Assembly: GCF_011039135.1 (NCBI RefSeq)
Contig: NZ_JAAKEJ010000001.1
Location: forward strand, 806,001-870,000
From: Desulfovibrio sp. ZJ209
GTDB taxonomy: Bacteria; Desulfobacterota; Desulfovibrionia; Desulfovibrionales; Desulfovibrionaceae
Reading direction: 5' to 3'
Length of the DNA stretch: 64,000 bases
The position numbers were made by a program, and so were the translations under genes. Of this stretch, positions 45,827 to 54,393 are shown in pieces. The notes under the pieces are model-generated. The model saw only the letters and a program-made list of their open reading frames with translations. It did no database searches and was not told where the DNA came from. Position 1 is the first letter of the stretch. Each line of letters starts with the position of its first letter.

Positions 45827-47806
45827 CTAGGCGATGGGACTCCCGGCCGGAACGGCCTCGCAAGGCGTCAAGAGGCGGCAGCAGTCGCCCTCGCCCGCTG
45901 TCAGCACCATGCCGCAGGACATGAGGCCGCGAATCTTTCGCGGCGCAAGGTTGAGAACCGCGCATACCTGACGCCCGATAAGCGCTTCCGGCGCATAATG
46001 TTCCGCAATGCCGGAGAGTATCTGGCGCGGCTCGCCTTCGCCAAAATCGATGAGCAGGCTCAGGAGCCTGTCCGCCTGGGGGTGCCGCTCGGCGCTGACC
46101 ACCGTCCCCACACGCAGCTCGAGGCTCTTGAAGGTGTCGAAGCTGATTTCAGGCAATGCGCCCTCTGCTGCGACCGCCGCCTTCTTTTTTTCATCATTTA
46201 CTTGAACTTTTTTCGCTTTCTCCTGCAATCCTGCCTTCTTGGCTGCCTGCCCGTCCGCAAGGGCAGCACTGTCTATCCGTGGGAAAAGGTTGGACGCCGG
46301 CGCAGCTTTGGCGCCCACCCTCAGCCCTGAGAGGCTGGCCGTTTCCGCCGCGAGATCCCGCGTGGGCGGCGTGCCCTCGGGAACTTCCTCGCCCAGCTGC
46401 CCGAGCATGGCGCCCGCGGCCTTGGGCATGACGGGCCAGAGGCAGAGCGCCACCTTGCGCATGCAGGCGAGCAGGATATGGAGCACGCTCGAAAGCCGCT
46501 CCCTCTGCCCTTCCTTGGCGAGGGTCCACGGCGCCTGGCTGTCCACATACTTGTTGAGCGCGCGCACCAGCTCCCACAGGGCTTCAAGGGCCTGCGCGAA
46601 GCGCACGTTGCGGAAGAGCTGGAGATAATTTTCCATGGCCGAGGCGCAGAGCTCCTCGATGGCGCGGTCCGCGTCGGTATGCACGGTGCCCGCGGGGATG
46701 CGGCTTTGGCAGTACTTGGCGGTCATGGAAAGGACACGGCTGAAGAGGTTGCCGAGGTCATTGGCGAGATCCGCATTGATGCGCCCCACCAGCGCCTCCT
46801 CACTGAAGCTGGCGTCAGAGCCGAAATGCATCTCGCGCAGGAGAAAATATCTGAAGGCGTCGAGCCCGTAGCGCTCGCCCATGTCGAGCGGGTCCACCAC
46901 ATTACCGAGCGATTTCGACATCTTGGTGTCGCGCACGAGCCAATAGCCATGCACATTGAGGTGCCGGTAAAGCGGCAGCCCGGCTGCCTTGAGCATGGTG
47001 GGCCAGAAAACGGCGTGCGGCTTCAGGATGTCCTTGGCCACGAGATGCTCCCCGGGCCAGTAACGGGCATACTCCGCCCCGCCGGGCCAGCCGAGGGCGC
47101 TGATGTAGTTGATGAGCGCGTCGAACCAGACATAGCAGACATAGTCGTGGTCAAAGGGCAGCTCAATGCCCCAGGTGAGGCGCGTCTTGGGGCGCGAGAT
47201 GCAGAGGTCCTCCAGCGCGCCGGACTCGAGCATGGCGAGCACTTCGCCGCGGTAGCGCTCGGGCCGGATGAAGTCCGGGTTGGCGAGGATATATTCCCGC
47301 AGCCAGGGCAGGTACTTGGACATGCGGAAAAAATAGTTCTTTTCGCTGATGAATTCCGGCTTGGTGAGGTGCTGCGGGCAGAGGCCGTTTTCCAGCTCCT
47401 TTTCCGTATAGAAGCGCTCGCAGCCGTAGCAGTAATGCCCCCCGAACTCACCAAAATAGATGTCGCCCGCGTCATAGACCTTTTGCAAAAAGTCCTGCAC
47501 GGCTGCCTTGTGCTGCTCGTCCGTGGTGCGCACAAAGCGGTCATTGTCAATGCCAAGGCGCGGCCAGAGCGCGCGGAAGCGGCCGCTGATCTCGTCCACG
47601 AACTGCCGCGGCGTCAGGCCGCGCTTTTCCGCGGCCTGCACGATCTTGTCGCCATGCTCGTCCGTGCCGGTGAGGAAGAGCGTATCCTCGCCGAGGCAAC
47701 GGTGGAAACGCGCCATGGCGTCCGCCACTATGGTCGTATACGCATGCCCGAGATGGGGATTGGCGTTGACATAATAAATGGGCGTGGTGATGTAGAAGGT
47801 CTTCAC
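45827..47806 (-). CDS. metG: methionine--tRNA ligase
   Basis: 659 aa class-I synthetase. The HIGH motif is HLGH in NANPHLGHAYTT, the zinc knuckle is CYGCERFYTEKELENGLCPQH, the KMSKS motif is in TKMSKSLGNVVDP, and a C-terminal tRNA-binding domain (SFDTFKSLELRVGTVVSAERHPQADRLL) is joined by a Lys/Ala-rich linker. Start is the GTG at 47806, preceded by GGAG and giving the usual KTFYITTPIYYVNA; the frame stays open upstream but that part is the shadow of ricT. It follows ricT by ten bases. Confidence 0.96.
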   Translation of the reverse strand: MKTFYITTPIYYVNANPHLGHAYTTIVADAMARFHRCLGEDTLFLTGTDEHGDKIVQAAEKRGLTPRQFVDEISGRFRALWPRLGIDNDRFVRTTDEQHKAAVQDFLQKVYDAGDIYFGEFGGHYCYGCERFYTEKELENGLCPQHLTKPEFISEKNYFFRMSKYLPWLREYILANPDFIRPERYRGEVLAMLESGALEDLCISRPKTRLTWGIELPFDHDYVCYVWFDALINYISALGWPGGAEYARYWPGEHLVAKDILKPHAVFWPTMLKAAGLPLYRHLNVHGYWLVRDTKMSKSLGNVVDPLDMGERYGLDAFRYFLLREMHFGSDASFSEEALVGRINADLANDLGNLFSRVLSMTAKYCQSRIPAGTVHTDADRAIEELCASAMENYLQLFRNVRFAQALEALWELVRALNKYVDSQAPWTLAKEGQRERLSSVLHILLACMRKVALCLWPVMPKAAGAMLGQLGEEVPEGTPPTRDLAAETASLSGLRVGAKAAPASNLFPRIDSAALADGQAAKKAGLQEKAKKVQVNDEKKKAAVAAEGALPEISFDTFKSLELRVGTVVSAERHPQADRLLSLLIDFGEGEPRQILSGIAEHYAPEALIGRQVCAVLNLAPRKIRGLMSCGMVLTAGEGDCCRLLTPCEAVPAGSPIA

Positions 47807-47816
47807 GTGGGCTCCA

Positions 47817-48947
47817 TCATGCTTTGCTGGCCGGTTCGCGGCCAGACACACCGGGCCGGAGGTCTTTTCGCCCGTGGGGGCCCTTTCCCGCGCCATGCGG
47901 GCGCCCGCCATCGGCGGGATGCGCGGGGTGGTGCCTGCGGGCGCGCCGTTGCGAGGGATGCTCATGGGCAATGGTGTCCGGCGCCTTGGCCACCTCTTGC
48001 CGCGGCGGGCCTGCGGCGTCCGCCGCATCCTCTGCGGGAGCGCGTTCCGATCCAGGGTCCGTTCCCCGGGCCAGTTGCGGGCTCTCACGCCCCGGCCTTT
48101 CGCCCTGCCGCCGGGGCTCCGGGGCCGGCGCAGGCCCAACGTCGGGGCGCCGCGGGTCGAGCTCCTGCCATTCTTCAAGTGTCAGTTCAACTTCTTCGTT
48201 CTCTTCGGTGAGCACGGAGAGCGAATTGCGGAACATATTGGCCCGCAAAACCTTGAGCAGGCCCCGCGAGGTGAGGTACTTCTTGCCCGGGCGCGGAGAA
48301 TTGCGGTGGAAGCGCTCATAATTCTCCTGCTCGTAGGAGAGGCAGCAGAGGAGCCGTCCGCAGATGCCGGAAATCTTGGCGGGGTTGAGGAACAGGTTTT
48401 GCTCCTTGGCCATGCGGATGGTCACGGGCGCGAACTTGCGCAGGTAGCGCCGGCAGCAGCAGACCATGCCGCAATTGCCCACGGCGCCGAGCATCTGCGT
48501 CTCGTGGCGCACGCCGATCTGCCGAAGCTCGATGCGCGCCCGGTATTCACGCACGAGGTCCTTGACGAGCTCGCGGAAGTCGATGCGCACCGGCGCTGTG
48601 AAGTAGAAGATGAACTTGCTGCGGTCGAAAAAAATCTCCACATCCACGAGCTTCATGTCCAGACGGCGCTCGCGGATACGCTCCTTGCAAAAGCGCATGG
48701 CCTCCCGGGCGAGGGCCTCGTTGCGGCGGCCGGTTTCCTTGTCCTCGGCATTGGCCATGCGCAGGATGACGGGCAGGTCCGCCTCGGAGGAACCGGGCAG
48801 GGACGCGATGGGCCCGGAGACGACCTCACCGAGGGCCGAGCCCTGGTCGGCCTCGACAAGCACCTTGTCGCCGGGCTTGCAGTCATCCGGCGCGGAATAG
48901 TACTCCGTCTGGCCGAGCGCGTGGTAGCGGATACCGAATATGGACAT
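47817..48947 (-). CDS. RicT/YaaT family (PSP1 domain) protein
   Basis: 376 aa. The first 270 residues are a PSP1 domain with the many conserved Cys of the family (GNCGMVCCCRRYLRKF, ISGICGRLLCCLSYEQENYERF), which bind an iron-sulfur cluster in B. subtilis RicT. The last 110 residues are Pro/Arg/Ala/His-rich low complexity and probably disordered; this tail is unusual. In Bacillus the Ric proteins act with RNase Y; here the partner is unknown. Co-directional with metG. Confidence 0.88.
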   Translation of the reverse strand: MSIFGIRYHALGQTEYYSAPDDCKPGDKVLVEADQGSALGEVVSGPIASLPGSSEADLPVILRMANAEDKETGRRNEALAREAMRFCKERIRERRLDMKLVDVEIFFDRSKFIFYFTAPVRIDFRELVKDLVREYRARIELRQIGVRHETQMLGAVGNCGMVCCCRRYLRKFAPVTIRMAKEQNLFLNPAKISGICGRLLCCLSYEQENYERFHRNSPRPGKKYLTSRGLLKVLRANMFRNSLSVLTEENEEVELTLEEWQELDPRRPDVGPAPAPEPRRQGERPGRESPQLARGTDPGSERAPAEDAADAAGPPRQEVAKAPDTIAHEHPSQRRARRHHPAHPADGGRPHGAGKGPHGRKDLRPGVSGREPASKA

Positions 48948-49109
48948 GTCAGGACGTGGCTAGAGCAGTTGCGGGTGCCGGCAGCCCACGGGACGCCGAT
49001 GGATGGCTATGTTTCGGCCATAATGCGCCGCCTGTCAACACCGGGGCCTGCGCCACACTTGTCAACGGCGGGGCGGTGCCGTAAACTGCCCCATTCAAGC
49101 GAGGGCAGC

Positions 49110-49664
49110 ATGATCCAAAGAAGTGAAGCTCTGGAACTTTTGGCGCAGCAGGGGCTCAGCCCGGCCCTGCTCCAGCATTCGCTCGCCTCGGAAGCGGTGC
49201 TCCGCGCGCTGGCGCGCCATTTCGGCGAGGACGAAGAGCTGTGGGGCATCACCGGCCTGCTCCACGATGTGGATTATCCCGCGACGGCCGGGCAGCCGGA
49301 GCGGCACGGCCTTGACGGCGCCGAGCTGCTGGCCGGCAAGCTCCCGGAGCCGTGCCTTGCCGCCATCCGCGCCCATAATGGCGAAATGACGGGCTGCGCG
49401 CCCGCAAGCCGCCTCGACTACGCCCTGCGCTGCGGCGAGACCGTCACGGGCCTCATCAGCGCGGCGGCGCGCATGCGCCCCACGGGCCTCGAGGGCATGG
49501 AGCCCAAGAGCATCAAGAAAAAGATGAAGGACAAGGCCTTCGCCGCCTCGGTCAACCGGGACAATATCCGGCAGTGCGCCGATGCCGGCCTCGGGCTCGA
49601 CGCCTTCCTGGCGCTCGCCATTGCCGCCATGGCCGCGCAGGCGCCCGAAGGGGCGACGGACTAG
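49110..49664 (+). CDS. HD domain-containing protein
   Basis: 184 aa from the ATG at 49110; a longer open frame upstream is spurious. The HD motif appears as GLLHDVDYPATAGQPERHGLDGAELL, with preceding H in LLQHSLASEAVLRAL and following IRAHNGEM, matching small predicted phosphohydrolases. Substrate unknown; homologues act on nucleotides or signalling nucleotides. 140 bp before the phosphofructokinase gene on the same strand. Confidence 0.88.
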   Translation: MIQRSEALELLAQQGLSPALLQHSLASEAVLRALARHFGEDEELWGITGLLHDVDYPATAGQPERHGLDGAELLAGKLPEPCLAAIRAHNGEMTGCAPASRLDYALRCGETVTGLISAAARMRPTGLEGMEPKSIKKKMKDKAFAASVNRDNIRQCADAGLGLDAFLALAIAAMAAQAPEGATD

Positions 49665-49804
49665 GAGATTATCCGGCCGCGCCGCTCGAGGGGCTGCGCC
49701 CGGTTTGGCACACTCCTCAAGGGATGGGCGCTTGCTGGCGCCGGGCACTAAACCTTAAAGTTTTACTTCAAAAAAACTCAGCGTCAGGATGTGCGAGGAA
49801 CACC

Positions 49805-51109
49805 ATGGAAAAATGCGCGCTGGACACGGCCATTTCCACCCTGGGCCCCTGCAAGCTGGAATCGCATCTTCCCTACCGCACCTGGGCCGACAACAAAAAG
49901 ATCCAGGTGGTCATTGACGGCGAGCTGGGCGACGAATCCACCGAGCCCTGCCGCGCGTCCTTCGAGGCAGCGGGCCCGAGGCAGAAACTCTATTTCGACT
50001 CTTCGCGCGCCAAGTGCGCCATCGTCACCTGCGGCGGTCTCTGCCCGGGCATCAACGATGTCATCCGTGCCATCGTCATGGAGGCGCACCACGCCTACCA
50101 TGTGCCTTCCATCCTTGGCATCCGCTACGGGCTCGAGGGCTTCATCCCCAAGTACGGCCACGCGCCCATGGAGCTCACGCCCTCCCGCGTTGCCGACATC
50201 CACCTCTTCGGCGGCACCATCCTCGGCTCCTCTCGCGGCCCCCAGCCCGCGGACCAGATCGTGGACACCCTTGAGCGCAGCAATGTCAACGCCCTCTTCG
50301 TCATCGGCGGCGACGGCACCATGAAGGCTGCCATGGCCATCAGCGCCGAAGTGCGCCAGCGTGGGCTCAAGATCTCGGTCATCGGCATTCCCAAGACCAT
50401 TGACAACGATATCAACTACATCCCCCAGTCCTTCGGTTTCGAGACGGCGGTGTGCAAGGCCACGGAAGCCATCGAGTGCGCCCATACGGAAGCCTGCGGC
50501 ACGCCCAACGGCATCGGCCTCGTCAAGCTCATGGGGCGCGAGTCCGGCTTCATCGCCGCGCAGGCCACACTGGCCCTCAAGGAAGTGAACTTCGTGCTCA
50601 TCCCCGAGGCGCCCTTCTCCCTCGAGGGGCCCGGCGGCCTGCTCCCCGCCGTGGAAGAGCGCCTGCGCGACCGCGGGCACTGCGTCATCGTCACCGCCGA
50701 AGGCGCGGGGCAGCACCTGCTCGCGCACCATACGGAAACCGATGCCTCCGGCAACCGGGTGCTCGGCAATGTGGCCGACCTCTTGAAAATGGAGATCTCG
50801 CGCTACCTGAAGGAGCACAAGCTGCCCCATTCCATCAAGTATATCGACCCGAGCTACATCATCCGCTCGGTGCCCGCGCAGGCCGCCGACAAGGTCTATT
50901 GCGGCTTCCTCGGGCAATATGCCGTTCATGCCGCCATGGCCGGACGCACGGACATGGTGGTCGCCAAGATCCAGGAGCGGTATGTGCACCTGCCGCTCCA
51001 ACTGGTGACCCGCACCCGTCGCCGGCTCAACATCTATTCCGACCTCTGGCGGGCCGTGCTGGAATCCACTGGCCAGGGCATGCTCAAGGGCATGCTGCCG
51101 CCGGCATGA
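49805..51109 (+). CDS. ATP-dependent 6-phosphofructokinase (long, TP0108-like type)
   Basis: 434 aa. The group-A PFK core shows VTCGGLCPGINDVIRAIV, GGDGTMKAA (GGDGT fits ATP as phosphate donor; PPi enzymes have GGDD), PKTIDNDINYIPQSFGFETA with the catalytic Asp, and LVKLMGRESGFIAAQA. An 85-residue N-terminal extension is typical of the plant/spirochaete-like long form. It catalyses the committed step of glycolysis. Its stop overlaps the addA start (ATGA). Confidence 0.92.
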   Translation: MEKCALDTAISTLGPCKLESHLPYRTWADNKKIQVVIDGELGDESTEPCRASFEAAGPRQKLYFDSSRAKCAIVTCGGLCPGINDVIRAIVMEAHHAYHVPSILGIRYGLEGFIPKYGHAPMELTPSRVADIHLFGGTILGSSRGPQPADQIVDTLERSNVNALFVIGGDGTMKAAMAISAEVRQRGLKISVIGIPKTIDNDINYIPQSFGFETAVCKATEAIECAHTEACGTPNGIGLVKLMGRESGFIAAQATLALKEVNFVLIPEAPFSLEGPGGLLPAVEERLRDRGHCVIVTAEGAGQHLLAHHTETDASGNRVLGNVADLLKMEISRYLKEHKLPHSIKYIDPSYIIRSVPAQAADKVYCGFLGQYAVHAAMAGRTDMVVAKIQERYVHLPLQLVTRTRRRLNIYSDLWRAVLESTGQGMLKGMLPPA

Positions 51110-54100
51110 AGAAAGCGGCAGAACCGGGCCTGTGCCGGATACAGGCCTCCGCCGGTTCGGGGAAGACCTGGGAGCTGACGCGGCGTTTTCTTGAGCGGCT
51201 TGCCGCCTGCGGGCCCGACGGCGGCCGCGCTTCCGCGTCCTGTGCGCTTGCACCCGAAACGGGCCACAGCTGGCGCGACATCATCGCCGTCACCTTCACC
51301 AATGCCGCCGCCGCGGAGATGCGCGAACGCGTGCTCAGGCGCCTCAAGGAAGCGGCGCTCGGCGCGGGCGACGAGGGTGTGCCCTTCGCCCCCGAGGAGG
51401 CGCGCCGCTGGGTGGACGCCATCCTGCGCGACATGAGCGCCCTCAATATCCGCACCATCGACAGCCTGCTCCACCTCATCGTCCGCTCTTCGGCCCTCGA
51501 CCTGGGGCTCGCGCCGGATTTCGAGCCGGTCTTCGCCACAGAAGAAGCGCTCACGCCGTATTATGATCTCGTGCTCGACCGCGCCTCTCGCGACGACCCG
51601 GCCATGCGCGGGCTTTTGCGCTCCGCCTGCCGGTCGCTGGCCAACAGCGAGGACAGCAAGGGCTTTCTTGTGGGCGAAAAGCTGCGCCAGCAGCTCCGGC
51701 TCGTCATAGACGATGTGTTGCGCGGGCGCCTCGACGGAGTGGCGGCGGAAGATGAAATTAAAGAAAAACTTGAACTTTCTGAAAGCAGCGTCCGCTCCCT
51801 CGCGCGCCAACTGCTTGCCGCCGCTGAAGAAATTGGCATCGAATGGAAAAAGGAGCCCTTGCGCATCATTTCGGCCATCGCCGATGGCGACCTCAGCAAA
51901 TGCGAGCTCAAGACGCCCGTCGCCCCGGAGCCCGAAAAATTTTTCAAGGGCAAGATCCCCGCTGCGATGATTGCGCCGCACGCGCAATTCACACAAGCGG
52001 CCCTTGGCTGCCGAGAGGCGCGCGCCGTCCTGCTGCCGGCGCTCAGGCGCGCGCCCTTCGTGCGCCTGGCGCAGACGCTTGTCACGGCCTTCTACCTCAA
52101 CCGGGAGCAGGAAGGCGGCATACCGGGCATCCTCATCCCCCGCTGGGCCGCCGAATCCCTCTCCGGCGACCATGGCGTTTCTGACGCGCTCTGCAGGCTA
52201 GGCTCCCGGCTCACGCATTTTCTGGTGGATGAATTTCAGGACACGAGCCGCGAGCAGTGGGAGACCCTGCGGCCGCTGGTGGCCGACGCCCTCGCCCGCG
52301 GCGGCTCGCTGACGTGGGTCGGGGACATCAAGCAATCCATCTACAGCTGGCGCGGCGGCGACCCGACCCTGTTCAACGCGGTGCTGGAAGATACGGAGCT
52401 TAGACGCCTCACCGCGTCCGGCACTGAGAGCCTGCCCTATAACCGCCGCAGCCGGGAACAGATAGTCGCCCACAACAACAGCGTTTTTGCCCCCCTGGGA
52501 GAGGCGGGCTGCGCGCATGACATCCTGGAACTGCTGCTTCCCAGGCTGGCCACGGCGCAGCTTGACGCTGGCGCCCGCCGCCTGGCCGAAGCCTTTGCCG
52601 GGGCGGAACAGCAATGCCCCGCAGGGGCCGGGGGGGGCTTTGTGCATGTGGAGCGCATCGAGGCCGACCACTCGGAAGAGCTCAACGAGGCCGTGCTTTC
52701 CCGGTTGTGCGAGCTCCTGAAGGACGACATCCTCCCCCGGCGGCCGCTTTCCGACATCCTTGTGCTCGTGCGCAGCAACGAGAAGGGCCGGCTCGTGGCC
52801 GAAGCGCTGGCGCGCGAGGGCATCCCGGTCATCACGGAGAACAGCCTCCTGCTCGCCGAGCATCCGCTCATCACCCAACTGGTCGCCTTCCTCGATTTTC
52901 TTGATACTCCAGAGGATGACATCGCCTTCTGGACGGCGCTCACGGGCTCCCTCGTGCTGGGGCACCCTTTGGCCGGCGGCCTCACGGGGGAAGAACTCCA
53001 TGACTGGTGCGCGCAAAAAGGGCCTGGCCCCCTTTTCCAGCGCTTCCGCCGCCGGTGGCCCCGTATCTGGGAGCAGCTGTTCGCGCCCTTCCATGCGCAA
53101 TCGGCCCTGCTCACGCCCTATGACGCCACGCGGGAGTGGATGCTGCGCCTTGATGCGGAGGCGCGCTTCCCCGGGGAGCGCACCTTTTTGCGCCGTTTTC
53201 TCGAAGTGCTGCAAAACGCGGAGGAAAAGGGCCTGGCTTCGCTCGGCGCCTTCCTCGAGCACTGGCGCAGCCGCGGCGGCGAGGAGAAGGCCCCCATGCC
53301 CGGCGGCATGGACGCCGTGCGCGTCATGACCATCCACAAGGCCAAGGGGCTCGCGGCGCCCTGCGTCATGGTGCCGTGGACGAGCTTCGCCGGGCGCCCC
53401 TCGGAATATACCGATGTCATCGAGTACGAGGGGCTGAAGCTGGCAGTGCCCGGGGGCACGACCAGCGGGGCGCGTCACGAGGAATATCTCGCGGCCCAGG
53501 CCTGCGAAAGCCTGAACCTGCTCTATGTGGCCTTCACCCGCGCCCGGGACGAACTCCATGTTTTCCGCACGAGCACGCCGGGCCTTGAAAGGATCTCCAG
53601 GCTCGGGAGCGCGCTGGACGCGCTTTGGGCCCGGGCCGGGCTCGAGCCGCCCTTCGACCTCGGCGAGCCGGGCTTTTCCATGGTGGAGGAGCGGGAAGCG
53701 GTGGGCGCCGAACCTCTTTCTGGTGCCTGTGAGGCGCCCCTGTTTCCGCCGGCGCCCCCCGTGAGCGAGGCGGACGAAGCCGGCGAAAACTGGCGCCCCA
53801 TGCAGTGGCTGCCGCGGCTGAAGATCTTTCGCAATCCGCTCTTCCCCGAGGTCTTCCGGGCAGAAGACCGGGGCACCCTGCTCCACCTCTGCCTTGAACG
53901 GCTCACCTGTTCCGGTGAGCCCCGGCAGGCTGCCGAGGCCGCGGTCACTGCAGCCTTGGCGGCCAGTGAAGCGCCGGTGCCGCGGGATGCCGCCTTCAGG
54001 GCCGGTCTTGTGGACGCGCTCGCGTGGTTCGCGGCCGAGCCCCGGGCAGCTGGCTGGCTCGCGCACGGGCGCCCGGAGCAGCCGCTGATGACGACTGACG

Positions 54101-54393
54101 GCCGGCTCTTGCGGGTGGACCTTCTCGTGCGCGAAGCGTGGGGGACGCTCGTCATTGATTACAAGAGTGGGCAGCCGGCCCCGGAGCACGCGCGCCAGGT
54201 GCGCAGCTATGTGGAAAACCTGGCCGCGGAACCGGGCAGCGGCGTGACCCTCGGTCTGCTCGTCTACCTTGACCTTCAGCGCTTCCAGCTCGTGACGGCG
54301 GAGACGCTCTCGGATCTCGTGCCCGAGTGCGGGAGCCTGCTGCCGCCGGGAGGGGCCGGCGCCCCACCCACCAGCCCGGAGGGGCGCCCATGA
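51106..54393 (+). CDS. addA: UvrD/RecB-type helicase-nuclease (AddA-like)
   Basis: 1095 aa. Walker A is IQASAGSGKTWEL at the N-terminus, followed by VTFTNAAAAEMRERVL, motif II FLVDEFQDTSREQW, motif III WVGDIKQSIYSWRGGD, and later MTIHKAKGLAAPCV and LLYVAFTRARDELHV. A RecB-family nuclease domain ends the protein (LRVDLLVREAWGTLVIDYKSGQ). Together with the next gene it should form an AddAB/RexAB enzyme that processes double-strand breaks for RecA. Both junctions (with pfk and addB) are four-base ATGA overlaps. Confidence 0.9.
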   Translation: MKKAAEPGLCRIQASAGSGKTWELTRRFLERLAACGPDGGRASASCALAPETGHSWRDIIAVTFTNAAAAEMRERVLRRLKEAALGAGDEGVPFAPEEARRWVDAILRDMSALNIRTIDSLLHLIVRSSALDLGLAPDFEPVFATEEALTPYYDLVLDRASRDDPAMRGLLRSACRSLANSEDSKGFLVGEKLRQQLRLVIDDVLRGRLDGVAAEDEIKEKLELSESSVRSLARQLLAAAEEIGIEWKKEPLRIISAIADGDLSKCELKTPVAPEPEKFFKGKIPAAMIAPHAQFTQAALGCREARAVLLPALRRAPFVRLAQTLVTAFYLNREQEGGIPGILIPRWAAESLSGDHGVSDALCRLGSRLTHFLVDEFQDTSREQWETLRPLVADALARGGSLTWVGDIKQSIYSWRGGDPTLFNAVLEDTELRRLTASGTESLPYNRRSREQIVAHNNSVFAPLGEAGCAHDILELLLPRLATAQLDAGARRLAEAFAGAEQQCPAGAGGGFVHVERIEADHSEELNEAVLSRLCELLKDDILPRRPLSDILVLVRSNEKGRLVAEALAREGIPVITENSLLLAEHPLITQLVAFLDFLDTPEDDIAFWTALTGSLVLGHPLAGGLTGEELHDWCAQKGPGPLFQRFRRRWPRIWEQLFAPFHAQSALLTPYDATREWMLRLDAEARFPGERTFLRRFLEVLQNAEEKGLASLGAFLEHWRSRGGEEKAPMPGGMDAVRVMTIHKAKGLAAPCVMVPWTSFAGRPSEYTDVIEYEGLKLAVPGGTTSGARHEEYLAAQACESLNLLYVAFTRARDELHVFRTSTPGLERISRLGSALDALWARAGLEPPFDLGEPGFSMVEEREAVGAEPLSGACEAPLFPPAPPVSEADEAGENWRPMQWLPRLKIFRNPLFPEVFRAEDRGTLLHLCLERLTCSGEPRQAAEAAVTAALAASEAPVPRDAAFRAGLVDALAWFAAEPRAAGWLAHGRPEQPLMTTDGRLLRVDLLVREAWGTLVIDYKSGQPAPEHARQVRSYVENLAAEPGSGVTLGLLVYLDLQRFQLVTAETLSDLVPECGSLLPPGGAGAPPTSPEGRP

